64,000 bases of DNA from Natronolimnohabitans innermongolicus JCM 12255. GTDB taxonomy: Archaea > Halobacteriota > Halobacteria > Halobacteriales > Natrialbaceae. Below the pieces are notes generated by a model. That model saw only the letters and a program-made list of their open reading frames with translations, was not told the DNA's origin and ran no database searches. A program made the position numbers and the translations under genes. This document shows, piece after piece, positions 44,582 through 53,262 of this stretch. Each line of letters begins with the position of its first letter. Position 1 is the stretch's first letter. The stretch covers positions 40,901 to 104,900 of the forward strand of contig NZ_AOHZ01000088.1 in assembly GCF_000337215.1 (NCBI RefSeq). The letters run 5' to 3'.

Positions 44582-45409
44582 CTACCGATCTGCGGTAATA
44601 ACATACGATTCCATCGGCGAGACGATTCCGTCGTCGTCACTGTATCCGTGTAACGCGTCCGCAACCTCTCGAATCAGGTCGTCCCGTACCGCGCTCTCGA
44701 CGGCTGCAATCGGTTCGGCCAGCGGTGAGCTAGCCGCCTCGCGGCGAACGAACTCTTCGACCGACGGATAGCGCACCGAACCGATCTCGACGGTAACTGA
44801 TACGTCGTCGAACCCTGCATCCCGGACGAGTGTCTGGAGGTCTTCACCGTCCCACTCAGGGAACGGGGAGCGCATCATCGTCCCAGCTTCGTCACCGACG
44901 TGCCGGTCTAGGGCGTCGGCTAACACGACGTACGCAGGTTGATAGTCGATCGGTCGCCAAACGCTCAGCGCCACACTCCCGCCCGGCGTGAGAACCCGAC
45001 GCATCTCCCCGACTGCCACACCAGGATCGTCGAAGAACTGGAGGGCCTGTTGACAGCAGACGACGTCGAACCGTTCGTCGGAGAACGGAAGGTCAGTCGC
45101 GTCGCCCCGTCGCCACTCGATCGACGGCTGGAGGTCAGCGGCGGTTTCCGCCGCCACCGCGAGCATCCCGTCGTTGATATCGAGTCCGACGACGGACCCG
45201 CCGGTACCGACTCGAGGTGCGGCCCGACGCGCCACGACGCCGGTCCCGCAGGCGACGTCCAGAACTCGATCTCCCTCCCGTATCTCGGCGGTCTCGAGCA
45301 GCCGATCCGTCCACGGCGCGAAAATCGCCGGCACGAGATACTGCTCGTAGGCCTCGGACGCACTCTGTTCGACCTGCCAGCCGGCCGGTTGACGTGTCCG
45401 GTCACTCAT
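44582..45409 (-). CDS. Class I SAM-dependent methyltransferase
   Basis: A 275-residue methyltransferase of the UbiE/Methyltransf_11 type. Motif I is VLDVACGTGVVARRA, followed by the acidic end of strand 2 (VVGLDIN), RRGDATDLPFSDERFDVV (motif II region) and RVLTPGGSVALSVW (motif III). The substrate is not evident; such proteins act on small molecules or quinones. Start at ATG 45409 or 45415. Confidence 0.85.
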   Translation of the reverse strand: MSDRTRQPAGWQVEQSASEAYEQYLVPAIFAPWTDRLLETAEIREGDRVLDVACGTGVVARRAAPRVGTGGSVVGLDINDGMLAVAAETAADLQPSIEWRRGDATDLPFSDERFDVVCCQQALQFFDDPGVAVGEMRRVLTPGGSVALSVWRPIDYQPAYVVLADALDRHVGDEAGTMMRSPFPEWDGEDLQTLVRDAGFDDVSVTVEIGSVRYPSVEEFVRREAASSPLAEPIAAVESAVRDDLIREVADALHGYSDDDGIVSPMESYVITADR

Positions 45410-45524
45410 GGGCACACACCACGAATGCGGGTACGCCGCGAGCAGAAGTATACCTGTCTAGTGAAATATTTCACGCCGTGAAAGCGTCGGTGGCGAGGGA
45501 AATCCGAAGCGGCGGGCGCCGTTA

Positions 45525-46340
45525 CTAGATCGATTCGCTCGAGAGCAATTCAGTTTCGCCCTCGAGCGGTCGCGCTTCATCTCGGAACTGCTCGTAATAC
45601 GACGCCGCCCACGTCCGCATCTCGTCGCTCCCGGTGTCAACGAGTAACTGTAACGCCCCCGTCTCCGTGTCGTAACAACAGATGCTGACTCGGTCGTCGA
45701 AGACGCAGATACCGCATCGGTCGTCGAGCGGGAGGCCATCGTGCAGTAAGACCGTGTAGTTGGCGCGCCGCGCCGTCTTCATCACCGTTTCTTCGTCCCA
45801 CGAGAGGAGATCCTCGAAAACGGCGGGCGGATAGATGTACTCACACTCCAGGCCCTCCAGGACGTGGTCGAAAAACGGCTCGAGGTTCCCCGACTTGAGC
45901 AGTGCCATGCCGAACCCGCGCATCGTTCCCGCCGTCGTGATGAGATCAGTGAGCCGTTCGATCGGTTTGTAGGGATATCCGGGCCCCGGCCTGGAAACCA
46001 CGACGTCAGTGAACAACTCGACGCTGAAGCCGTCGATCTCGTGGGGGAGCCAGGGCCAGATCTCGCACAGCCGCCGTTGATACGCCATCGCGCTCTTGAA
46101 TTCCTCGAACCGACTCGCAACGAACTCACCGAGACCGGTCAGCCGGTACGTCTGCCCATCTCGGTCGATCCAATGCCGCTCCTGGAAGTCCGAGAGGATT
46201 CGACCCATGGTCGGAGACGACGCCCCCGTCGCGGTACGCAGTTCGTCCCGGGTACAGGGATCCCTCGCCAACGCCTCGAGTACCCCCACGCGATGGTCCG
46301 AACTGACGAGGAACTCGATATCGTCAGGTGTCGCATCCAT
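45525..46340 (-). CDS. Winged-helix regulator with FilR1-like C-terminal domain
   Basis: A 271-residue haloarchaeal regulator. The N-terminal winged helix covers VLEALARDPCTRDELRTATGASSPTMGRILSDFQERHWI; the rest (about 110-270) is a mixed alpha/beta effector domain with a DGLPLDDRCGICVFDDRVSICCYD core, as in the archaeal FilR1/methanogenesis-regulator type. The family probably senses a ligand. It is not clearly linked to the methyltransferase 115 bases downstream, though the direction is the same. Confidence 0.8.
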   Translation of the reverse strand: MDATPDDIEFLVSSDHRVGVLEALARDPCTRDELRTATGASSPTMGRILSDFQERHWIDRDGQTYRLTGLGEFVASRFEEFKSAMAYQRRLCEIWPWLPHEIDGFSVELFTDVVVSRPGPGYPYKPIERLTDLITTAGTMRGFGMALLKSGNLEPFFDHVLEGLECEYIYPPAVFEDLLSWDEETVMKTARRANYTVLLHDGLPLDDRCGICVFDDRVSICCYDTETGALQLLVDTGSDEMRTWAASYYEQFRDEARPLEGETELLSSESI

Positions 46341-46462
46341 GGTAGTGGTACAGGTTGACACACCATAGTCGTATATGCCGGAACTCTCGTCGGTGTCCCT
46401 TCCCGTGCCAGAGAGCCTCCGGTTTCCACAGCGCTATAAAATGGCTCGTGTCGAAACTATTC

Positions 46463-46756
46463 TTACGATTTTTCAACTGGCTCGAGTTCGCTCGCATCCA
46501 GTTCCTCGTCGAGATATGCGACCCCCGTGTCAGTGATTCGATAGAGCCCTCTCGAGATCTTCGTGACGAGACCGTACGTAGCTAACAGTGGAAGTCGGTC
46601 ACTCGCGTGTCCGGAGACGGGGCCCCCGAAGTCCTCGACAGCTTGCGGCGTGAGATTCCCTTCCTCTCGAAGCAACTCAAGTATCCGATCATCACTGGGT
46701 ACCATCCAATCCGCGGGCTGTCGCATCTTAGGTTCAGTATTCACTGTTACACCCAT
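46463..46756 (-). CDS. PhiH1-repressor-like winged-helix protein, copy 1
   Basis: A 97-residue protein: MRQPADWMVPSDDRILELL, then GNLTPQAVEDFGG (helix 2), HASDRLPLLATYGLV (recognition) and the wing ISRGLYRITDTGVAYL. It ends DEELDASELEPVEKS, almost the same as copy 3. It resembles the repressor family of halovirus PhiH. An AT-rich TTAATTATAC lies 25-40 bases upstream. Confidence 0.8.
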   Translation of the reverse strand: MGVTVNTEPKMRQPADWMVPSDDRILELLREEGNLTPQAVEDFGGPVSGHASDRLPLLATYGLVTKISRGLYRITDTGVAYLDEELDASELEPVEKS

Positions 46757-46841
46757 AAAATTCTCTATTTTAGTATAATTAACCATATGTATTATTAGAG
46801 ATCCCATGTATATAGTGATAGAAGGACAGGATTGATCGCCG

Positions 46842-47123
46842 CTACTCAGTTGATTCGATCTCAGATTCGATGAGTGCTTCGAGCTGATCCGATTCTCGGT
46901 CGTATTCATCGATATGAGCGAGTGCGATTTCGCCTCGAGGAGTAATCTCGTAGACACCGCGTCCGATATTTCGAACGAGGCCGTAGTCTTCGAGCTGGTT
47001 GAGCCGCTTTGTGGCGGTCTTTTTGTGGCGGTCGATCTCGTCAGCAATGTTTGCGCCGAGATTCCGTCCGTCTTGCAACTCCTCGAGGATTAGTCGGTCT
47101 GTTGGGAGCTGCAGTAGCATCAT
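46842..47123 (-). CDS. PhiH1-repressor-like winged-helix protein, copy 2 (divergent)
   Basis: A 93-residue winged helix: LPTDRLILEELQDGRNLGANIADEIDRHKKTATKRLNQL, then YGLVRNIGRGVYEITPRGEIAL and an acidic tail. It is less like copies 1 and 3 but has the same layout and lies exactly between them, with 85-base gaps on both sides. Confidence 0.75.
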   Translation of the reverse strand: MMLLQLPTDRLILEELQDGRNLGANIADEIDRHKKTATKRLNQLEDYGLVRNIGRGVYEITPRGEIALAHIDEYDRESDQLEALIESEIESTE

Positions 47124-47208
47124 CGAATTCGAAGCGGAGGGAATACATGATACTATTGGTAGCGTTGTGTTAGGAACTATTGATGAACAATAACTAAAAC
47201 AGCGGTCC

Positions 47209-47505
47209 TCAGTCGATATCTTCGACTGATTCGAGTTCGCTCGCATCTAACTCCTCATTAAGAAATGCTTCCCCATCGTCAGTAATTCGATAGAGACCCT
47301 GGGCGACACGCTCGACAAGTCCGTAGTCGGCCATCTTCGAGAGACGGTTGCTCGCGTAGTTGGCGACTGTTACGTCCAGTTGCTCGAGGGCGCTGGGAGT
47401 CATATTCCCCTCATCGCGCATTGTCTCGAGTATTTTCTCGTCAACTGGACGCATCCACTCGGCTCGCTGTCGTACCACGTTCATGGGTGCTACTGTGGAA
47501 CTCAT
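47209..47505 (-). CDS. PhiH1-repressor-like winged-helix protein, copy 3
   Basis: A 98-residue winged helix: QRAEWMRPVDEKILETM, GNMTPSALEQLDVTVANYAS, RLSKMADYGLVERVAQGLYRITDDG, ending NEELDASELESVEDID. Closely related to copy 1. Three such genes in a row suggest duplication, either of a provirus repressor or of a host regulator. No virus structural genes accompany them. Confidence 0.8.
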   Translation of the reverse strand: MSSTVAPMNVVRQRAEWMRPVDEKILETMRDEGNMTPSALEQLDVTVANYASNRLSKMADYGLVERVAQGLYRITDDGEAFLNEELDASELESVEDID

Positions 47506-47625
47506 AGTAGTATCGATGAAGATTACAAAGTCTAATTGTATAAATATACGATATCCATGCATAGAAGTACTGTAGAACTCACAGTAAAGTATTAGTATAC
47601 CACAGTGTAACAAGAGTAGTGACCT

Positions 47626-47741
47626 GCCCTTTCGGGCCTAAAAGGTCCGACGTGCTGCCACACGCCGGGGCGGGTCATCCCCTACAGGGGGTAAACAACC
47701 CATGCGAAAAGACAGCCTCCGAGCCCATAACTGTAGGGCTC
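47626..47741. other. Hairpin-rich leader before the RuvC-like gene
   Basis: Several short perfect stems occur in a row: GCCC-TTTC-GGGC (47626-47637), CGTG-N6-CACG (47651-47664), CCCC-TACA-GGGG (47679-47690) and GAGCCC-N9-GGGCTC (47721-47741). The density suggests a folded RNA. A 93-codon frame (47702-47983) overlaps the next start by ATGCGTAA but is basic and unlike haloarchaeal protein. Confidence 0.35.
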
Positions 47742-47975
47742 ACGAGTCAGACGTATCGGCTGCCCACCACGTTCAGTTCGCGATCCGTGACGACGCGCAA
47801 AAAGCGTCCCCGCGTCACACTGCGAACACACAGACGAGAGATCGACGGCTCCTCACCCGTCCGTCCGAACAGTTCCCCACACCGAACCACCACAATAGTA
47901 CTCACGACGCAACCATCGTCGGCGACGACGCGATCCGCTTCGTTCCCGAGCCCACACCCTCCCCAGGTGATCCCG

Positions 47976-48728
47976 ATGCGTAACGCCGAGCGCACTGCGA
48001 TCGGCGTCGACCTCGGCGAGTACAATCTGTACACCGCCTGCCCGGCGCGGATGCCGGACTGGAACGGCGTCTACCCGATCCGCGGCAACGAGTACTGTGC
48101 GCGCCTCGACGAGTTCCGCGAGCAGGTCGCCGCGTTGCTCGGCAGCGAGTGCGACCGCGAGACGATCGTCGCGTACGTCGAGCACCGTCGCGAGGCGCTT
48201 CTCGAGCGACTGACGGACGCCGCACACGAGATCTGCGAGTACGCGAGCGCGTACGACCGGCCCGTGCTGGTCACCGAGGACAACCACTATCAGCCGGATC
48301 TCTGGGCGTGGCTGACCGACCCCGACGCACACCGCGGTACGGCGTGGCTGCTCCCGACGGCCCACCTGCGCCTGCGAGCGGTCGCCGCCGAGTACGGCCT
48401 CGAGGTTGCGACGGTGCCCGAAGCGTACTCCTCCCAGGAGTGTCACGCCTGCGGCGTCATCGGCGAACGCCCGCTGGGCGAGACGTTTCGCTGCACCAAC
48501 TCGGACTGTCACGTCGACTGGGCCGACGCGGATTACAACGCCGCGAAGGTGCTCGCCCAGCGGTACTACCCCGGGCGGCGGTGTGCGTACCGACCGTCGC
48601 GCTCGGGGCCGACGGAAGAGCACTCAGCGCTCGCCGCAGACGGCGGGTCGCCACAGCACCAACAGTCACAAGATCCAGAGCTGCAGCAGCCTCCGCGGTC
48701 ACCACAGTCGCCACAGGAGGATGCGTGA
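47976..48728 (+). CDS. Minimal TnpB-derived RuvC/zinc-ribbon protein
   Basis: A 250-residue protein made only of the nuclease half of TnpB (IS605 OrfB). RuvC-I is AIGVDLGEYNLYTA (Asp), RuvC-II VLVTEDNHYQPDLW (Glu) and RuvC-III DWADADYNAAKVLAQ (Asp), so the catalytic triad is kept. The zinc ribbon has SSQECHACG and FRCTNSDCHVDW. The N-terminal ~150-200 residues that bind the guide RNA and target DNA in TnpB are missing, and the tail is Gln/Pro/Ser-rich. The upstream frame to 47619 is basic and Pro/Ser/Thr-rich, so I start at ATG 47976. A coiled-coil gene follows. Confidence 0.75.
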   Translation: MRNAERTAIGVDLGEYNLYTACPARMPDWNGVYPIRGNEYCARLDEFREQVAALLGSECDRETIVAYVEHRREALLERLTDAAHEICEYASAYDRPVLVTEDNHYQPDLWAWLTDPDAHRGTAWLLPTAHLRLRAVAAEYGLEVATVPEAYSSQECHACGVIGERPLGETFRCTNSDCHVDWADADYNAAKVLAQRYYPGRRCAYRPSRSGPTEEHSALAADGGSPQHQQSQDPELQQPPRSPQSPQEDA

Positions 48729-49063
48729 CCGCCGACTGCAGGGCGACGCTCGAGCCGGGAGCCGAGGGTCTACGAGTCGACTCGGCGTTGGGAGAGCCCT
48801 CGAAGCCACGACTCCTCTCGGAGTGACGAGTTCCCTCGAGACCGTGAGTCGTGGCAGAACCACAAGCGGCCGCGGAACCACGAGTCGCCGCGGATAGCCG
48901 CGCGTGCGTTCGCAACCGATCGCCCGCGCCCCAGGCGACGCGCCGCTCGCCGCCCAGACACACGCTTCGCCCGCCTCCACACCCGTCCGCGTGACCGCAG
49001 AGCGCCGGCTGTATCGACGTCTCAACCACCCCGTACCCACCCTCACCGATAGCCCCCGAACAC
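48729..49063. other. GC-rich quasi-repeat spacer
   Basis: This spacer contains recurring ACGAGTC/ACGACTC/GTGAGTC words and an 8-base inverted pair (CCACGACT 48806-48813 with AGTCGTGG 48847-48854). It separates the RuvC-like and coiled-coil genes. It could be folded RNA or decayed coding repeats; I see no real gene. Confidence 0.35.
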
Positions 49064-49960
49064 ATGACCACGCACCCCGACCACACCGACCCGAACGCAT
49101 CGACCGTCCGAGCGCTGGCCGCCGAACTCGAGTCGCTACGCGAACAGATCGCGACGCTCGAGTCGACCCTCGAACGGAAAGACGACCGTCTCGAGCGCCT
49201 CGAGTCCGATCTCGAACGCACCCGGGAAGCAAACGACCGCCTCGAGGATCGCGTCGACGAACTCGAGGACGCCCGACGGCCGATCGAGGCGCGACTGGAC
49301 GCCCACGAGAAGAAACTCGACGCGAACAAGGCTCGCGTCGGCGAGCTCCAGGCCCGCGAACTCGAGAAGGGCGCGCATCTGCTCGACGCGAACGTCGACG
49401 AACACGCGATCGACGTCGCCGACGGCCGCCTCGAGCGGATCAGCAAGGACGACGGCAGACGGCACCTCCGACTCCCCGAGAGCGACGACCCGCTCGAGCG
49501 CGGCGGCGGGGTCGCGCTGGCCCACGGCGATCTGCTCCCGATCCAGCAACTCGCGAGGATGGACGACGACATGCTCCACGCGACCACGTCCGCGCTGCCC
49601 TCGCGACTCGCCGCGAAGCTCTGGAAGGCTCGCACCGATCCCGGCGTCGGCGACGATCCGTGGCGGAGCGGCAGCGTCGACGTCCGCGAATACGTCACGG
49701 CGAGCGACATGAAACACTGGATCCGCCGGCAAGAGTCCGGGATCAGCGAGAGCTACGCGAAGAAGCTCGTCTCCAGAACGATCGATGCGATACGCGACCT
49801 CTCGAAGCACCGGCTCGCGATCGAGCGAACCCGACAGCACAAAAACGGCCTCGAGTACACCGAACGACGCGTCCTGTTGCGAACGGACGCGGAAATCCCC
49901 GGCGAAACACCGGGAGCGACGACGGAGAACGCCCCGGCGACAGGTGGCGTCGACGGGTGA
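49064..49960 (+). CDS. Coiled-coil protein with C-terminal helical (HTH-like) domain
   Basis: A 298-residue protein of no family I can name. Residues about 15-110 are a long coiled coil with Leu/Ile heptads (LESLREQIATLESTLE, LERLESDLERTREAN). A middle region (GDLLPIQQLARMDDDMLH) precedes a helical domain with YVTASDMKHWIRRQESGIS, YAKKLVSRTIDAIRDLSKHR and a likely wing (NGLEYTERRVLLRTD). Layout resembles plasmid or mobile-element DNA-binding proteins. It follows the RuvC-like gene in the same direction and shares its GC-rich, Arg/Glu-rich character. Confidence 0.65.
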   Translation: MTTHPDHTDPNASTVRALAAELESLREQIATLESTLERKDDRLERLESDLERTREANDRLEDRVDELEDARRPIEARLDAHEKKLDANKARVGELQARELEKGAHLLDANVDEHAIDVADGRLERISKDDGRRHLRLPESDDPLERGGGVALAHGDLLPIQQLARMDDDMLHATTSALPSRLAAKLWKARTDPGVGDDPWRSGSVDVREYVTASDMKHWIRRQESGISESYAKKLVSRTIDAIRDLSKHRLAIERTRQHKNGLEYTERRVLLRTDAEIPGETPGATTENAPATGGVDG

Positions 49961-50203
49961 CGCCGTCCCCGGACGTCTCACAGCACCCTGAGAGGGAGCG
50001 TACGCTCTACACCTGACACGAACGCCGTGCGATCGCGGTCGTCCGCCGGTTTCGGTACCTGTGCGTCCGTCGCTCGATCGGTCGTCGTCGGTCCCGAGCC
50101 GGAGACGGGCCGAGAGCGTGCACCGAAGACGTCAGGTGTCACCGGAGCGAACGAGAGACGTTCGACGGACAAACGAACGAGACGCGGCCACGATCGAGCC
50201 GCC

Positions 50204-51550
50204 TCACTCGAGGTTGCCGCCGAGGACCTTCGCCGCGGTAAGGATCGGATCCCAGACGGGGCTGAACGGCGGCGCGTACGCCAGGTCCGCATTCTGCAGT
50301 TCGGAGACGGTCAGTCCGGCGTGTAGCGCCGTCGCGAGCGTATCGATCCGCTTGGCGCCTTCGCGGCCGACGATGGTACCCCCGAGAACCGTTTCGCTCT
50401 CGCGGTCAGCGATCAGCGTCACCGTCAGCTCCGCGCCGTCTGGGTAGTAGTGGGCGCGCGACGACGCCGAAATCGTCACCGAAACGGGGTCGAAGCCGGC
50501 CTCCCGTGCTCGCTCCTCGTCGACGATCCCCGTTCGAGCGGCCCCGAGGTCGAACGCTTTCACGATCGCGGTTCCCGCGATGTCGCCGACGGGCGTCGGC
50601 TCGCCGGTGACCGTCTGCCCGATCGCTCGCCCCGCACGGTTCGCGGTCAACGCGAGCGGGACGTGGTCCGGCTCGCCGGTCACGACGTGGCGCGCCTCCG
50701 CACAGTCGCCGGCCGCGTAGACGTTCTCGACGTTCGTCCGACCGTACTCGTCCGTCGCGATCGCACCCGTCGGACCGCGGTCGACACCGGCCTCCGCGGC
50801 GAGGTCGACGTTCGGGCTCACGCCGACGCCGACGATCGCGATATCGGCGGCGACGGTCTCGTCTTCGAGGTCGACGCCGTCGACGCGATCGGCGCCGCGG
50901 AACCCGGAGACGGCCGTCTCGAGGTGCAGTTCGATCCCCTGCTCGCGCAGGTGCTCCTCGACGACCGAAGCGACCGCCTCGCCGAACGGCTGCAGGACGT
51001 GGGGCAGCATCTCGTAGAGGTGGACGTCGACCCCGTGGGCAGATAGCGCCTCGGCCATCTCGACCCCGACGTACCCGCCGCCGACGATCGCGGCGGTTTC
51101 GGGATCGTGGTGCGCGACGTAGTTCTCGATGGCGTCGGCTTCGTCCATATCGTGGATGGTGAAGACGCCGTCGAGGTCGAGCCCGTCGAACGGCGGTTCG
51201 ATCGCACTCGCACCGGTTCCGATCAGGAGGTCGTCGTACGATTGCTCGTAGGTTTCATCGCCGGTGTCGACCGTTACCACCGCAGCGTTCGGGTCGACGT
51301 CGACGACTTCTTCGCCCGTGCGCAGGTCGACGTCTCGCTCGGTCCGGAACTCCTCGGGCGTGACGGTGACGAGGTCGTCCAGTTCGTCGACCGCACCCTT
51401 CACGTAATACGGCATCCCGCAGGCCGCGTACGAGACCCACTCCCCTTTCTCGAAGACGACGACGTCCAGCTCCGGGTTCTCTCGTTTCGCCTTGCTCGCA
51501 GCGCTCATTCCCGCCGCGTCACCGCCGATGACGACGAACGTCTCTGTCAT
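50204..51550 (-). CDS. CoA-disulfide reductase-like FAD/NAD(P)H oxidoreductase
   Basis: A 448-residue flavoprotein of the NADH oxidase/CoA-disulfide reductase/persulfide reductase group. FAD site: VVIGGDAAGMSAASKAKR. The single redox Cys is Cys 44 in SYAACGMPYYVKG. NAD(P)H site: AAIVGGGYVGVEMAEAL. Second FAD site: NVYAAGDCAEARHV; the dimer domain ends YAPPFSPVWDPILTAAKVL. It has no rhodanese extension. It would reduce CoA disulfide, polysulfide or oxygen. A near-perfect TATTGTACAGTAT palindrome lies about 50 bases upstream of the start, as at the OxsR-like gene. Confidence 0.9.
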   Translation of the reverse strand: MTETFVVIGGDAAGMSAASKAKRENPELDVVVFEKGEWVSYAACGMPYYVKGAVDELDDLVTVTPEEFRTERDVDLRTGEEVVDVDPNAAVVTVDTGDETYEQSYDDLLIGTGASAIEPPFDGLDLDGVFTIHDMDEADAIENYVAHHDPETAAIVGGGYVGVEMAEALSAHGVDVHLYEMLPHVLQPFGEAVASVVEEHLREQGIELHLETAVSGFRGADRVDGVDLEDETVAADIAIVGVGVSPNVDLAAEAGVDRGPTGAIATDEYGRTNVENVYAAGDCAEARHVVTGEPDHVPLALTANRAGRAIGQTVTGEPTPVGDIAGTAIVKAFDLGAARTGIVDEERAREAGFDPVSVTISASSRAHYYPDGAELTVTLIADRESETVLGGTIVGREGAKRIDTLATALHAGLTVSELQNADLAYAPPFSPVWDPILTAAKVLGGNLE

Positions 51551-51598
51551 ACGCAGACCATAGGATGGGGACGCTTAAAGAACTTCTAGTACTTCCCA

Positions 51599-51612
51599 AT
51601 ACTGTACAATAT
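51599..51612. promoter_or_regulatory. Operator candidate, TATTG-NN-CAATA type, at the CoADR-like gene
   Basis: ATACTGTACAATAT is a palindrome with one mismatched pair. It matches the core at 35367-35378 in 11 of 12 bases. A TATA-like CTTTAAGC (about 51573-51580, minus strand) lies between it and the start at 51550. Confidence 0.5.
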
Positions 51613-51760
51613 CGCCTCGGTCGTCAGAATCGAGCGTCGACGAGACGGACAAAACACCGGCGGTATCCGCGGTCGCTGAGTCGCCATCGATCGGGGCACA
51701 CCCGTCGTCGCGAGATACCAACGCGATCCCGGTGCGAGATACCAACGCGAACCCCTCGAG

Positions 51761-52492
51761 TTACGCCGTTCGGATCTGCTCGATCGCGTCCGAGAACCGC
51801 TCCGGTGGCTGGGCTCCGATCAGCGTCCCGGCGGCCTCGGTTTCCGGGTCGAAGACGACGAAGGTCGGCGTTCCGCGAATGTCGAACGACCGCGCCTGCT
51901 CCGCGTCGGCGTCGACCGACTCCTCGAGCGACGGGCGGTCGTCCTCGAGACACGCCTCGAGTTCGTCGGCGTCGACGTCCGGAACCGATGCGGTGATCTC
52001 GAGGAGGTTGTCGGTACTGGCCCACCCCGAATTCCGTTCGCCCTGTTCGGCGAAAACCGCAGCGTGCCAGTCCCAGTACGTCGACGGGTCCGACTCGCGG
52101 ACCTGTTCCCAGACGCACTTCGAGGCGACGGCGGCGGTCATCGAGTCCGCCCCGAAGAAGGGCAACACGACGAAGACGAGTCGTACCTCCCCCGACTCGA
52201 CGTACTCCGAGACGAGGTCGGGGAGCGTCTCCCGCTCGAACTGTTCGCAGATCGGACACTGGAAGTCGGTCCAGTAGTAGATCTCGAGCGGTGCGTCCGG
52301 ATCGCCCATGATCGGTTTTCCCGCCAGGTCGACGTCGAGATCCGACGTCTCCTCGCTGGCGTGCATCGTCGGCGAGAGGGAGCTACCGTCGTCGTCATCG
52401 TCCGAGCGGGAGAGATAGTAGACACCGCCGCCACCGAGCGCGAGGGTCGAACCGGCGAGCACGGCGCGACGGGTCGTCTGATCGAGTGGCAT
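51761..52492 (-). CDS. DsbA-like thioredoxin-fold oxidoreductase, Tat-exported
   Basis: A 243-residue exported protein. The N-terminus TTRRAVLAGSTLALGGGG is a Tat signal, followed by an Asp-rich linker. The active site is CPIC (Cys 79 and 82, in WTDFQCPICEQFE), and the cis-Pro loop is RGTPTFVVF. A Cys in ASKCVWEQV and one in LEACLEDD are extra. It should introduce or isomerise disulfides outside the membrane, with VKOR or another oxidase as partner. It is divergent from two membrane CxxC genes, and a TTTGCTG...CAGCAAA palindrome lies between. Confidence 0.88.
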   Translation of the reverse strand: MPLDQTTRRAVLAGSTLALGGGGVYYLSRSDDDDDGSSLSPTMHASEETSDLDVDLAGKPIMGDPDAPLEIYYWTDFQCPICEQFERETLPDLVSEYVESGEVRLVFVVLPFFGADSMTAAVASKCVWEQVRESDPSTYWDWHAAVFAEQGERNSGWASTDNLLEITASVPDVDADELEACLEDDRPSLEESVDADAEQARSFDIRGTPTFVVFDPETEAAGTLIGAQPPERFSDAIEQIRTA

Positions 52493-52544
52493 TCGGGAAA
52501 CTCGATTCCACGTTCACATCGCCACCACGTAACCGGCGCGTCGA

Positions 52545-52561
52545 TTTGCTGGGTCAGCAAA
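52545..52561. promoter_or_regulatory. Operator candidate TTTGCTG-N3-CAGCAAA, copy 1
   Basis: TTTGCTG-GGT-CAGCAAA, perfect 7-base arms, lies in the divergent region between the DsbA-like gene (start 52492) and the CxxC membrane gene (start 52714). Confidence 0.55.
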
Positions 52562-52713
52562 ACGGAGACGCACCTTTGTGGGAATCGTGCGACGGGACAC
52601 CTATCCGTGGCCTCGAGCACACTCGATCTGGGGCGAAGAGGTGTCGTGGACTGGCCGTCCTCGAAACGCGTCGCGGGACGTCCGTGTCCGTCTGCGAACT
52701 GGACGGGGTGTCC

Positions 52714-53262
52714 ATGAACCGGCACGACTGGATCGGCAAATTCGGGCGGAACCTTTCGGACGCGATACGGTATCCGTTCGAGTCCTGGCGCGGGACGATC
52801 GGTTTCGTCCTCGTCACGTTCGGTACCTACACCCTGTTGATCCTGAGTACGATGCCGGAGTTTGCGCTCCAGATGCTCGGCGACGGACTCCACTGGTTCG
52901 ATTACGTTCTCGTCTCGCTGACGGAATCCGTCTACCTGACCGACGGCGCCACGGGGCTCGGGATTATCGTCTCCTACGCGCTCCTGACCGGCGTCGCCGT
53001 CGTCAACGCCGTCGCACAGCTCCGGCTCATCGGCCTCTCGGGTGCGACGAGCGTGTCCGGCGTCCTCCCGGGACTCGTCGCGTCCGGCTGTGCGAGCTGC
53101 GGGGCGGGTCTGCTCGCCTTCCTCGGGTTCGCCGGCGGGCTGACGCTGCTGCCGTTCGACGGCACGCTCCTCCAGGTCGGCGGTCTCGCGCTCTTGCTGT
53201 TCTTTCTCGGACGAGCGGGCCATCCCGAACGGTGTGTCGTCTCGCTGGAGGGATCGCAATGA
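52714..53262 (+). CDS. Membrane protein with intramembrane CxxC (GCASCGAG)
   Basis: A 182-residue protein with about four or five hydrophobic helices. Cys 126 and 129 lie in VASGCASCGAGLLAFLGF, at the start of a helix; Cys 174 is near the C-terminus. No named family is recognised. The intramembrane CxxC recalls thiol carriers such as CcdA or metal-handling proteins, but there is no sequence match to those. The frame is open upstream to 52486; ATG 52714 is chosen for the first protein-like residues. Its stop overlaps the start of the next gene (ATGA). Confidence 0.75.
   Translation: MNRHDWIGKFGRNLSDAIRYPFESWRGTIGFVLVTFGTYTLLILSTMPEFALQMLGDGLHWFDYVLVSLTESVYLTDGATGLGIIVSYALLTGVAVVNAVAQLRLIGLSGATSVSGVLPGLVASGCASCGAGLLAFLGFAGGLTLLPFDGTLLQVGGLALLLFFLGRAGHPERCVVSLEGSQ

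Noticed and set aside
46463..47505. Integrated provirus
   Set aside because: Only repressor-like genes are present; no integrase, capsid, terminase or attachment-site repeats were seen.
48904..50016. A 370-codon Arg/Pro-rich frame on the + strand
   Set aside because: Out-of-frame shadow of the acidic coiled-coil gene at 49064-49960; composition is unlike haloarchaeal protein.
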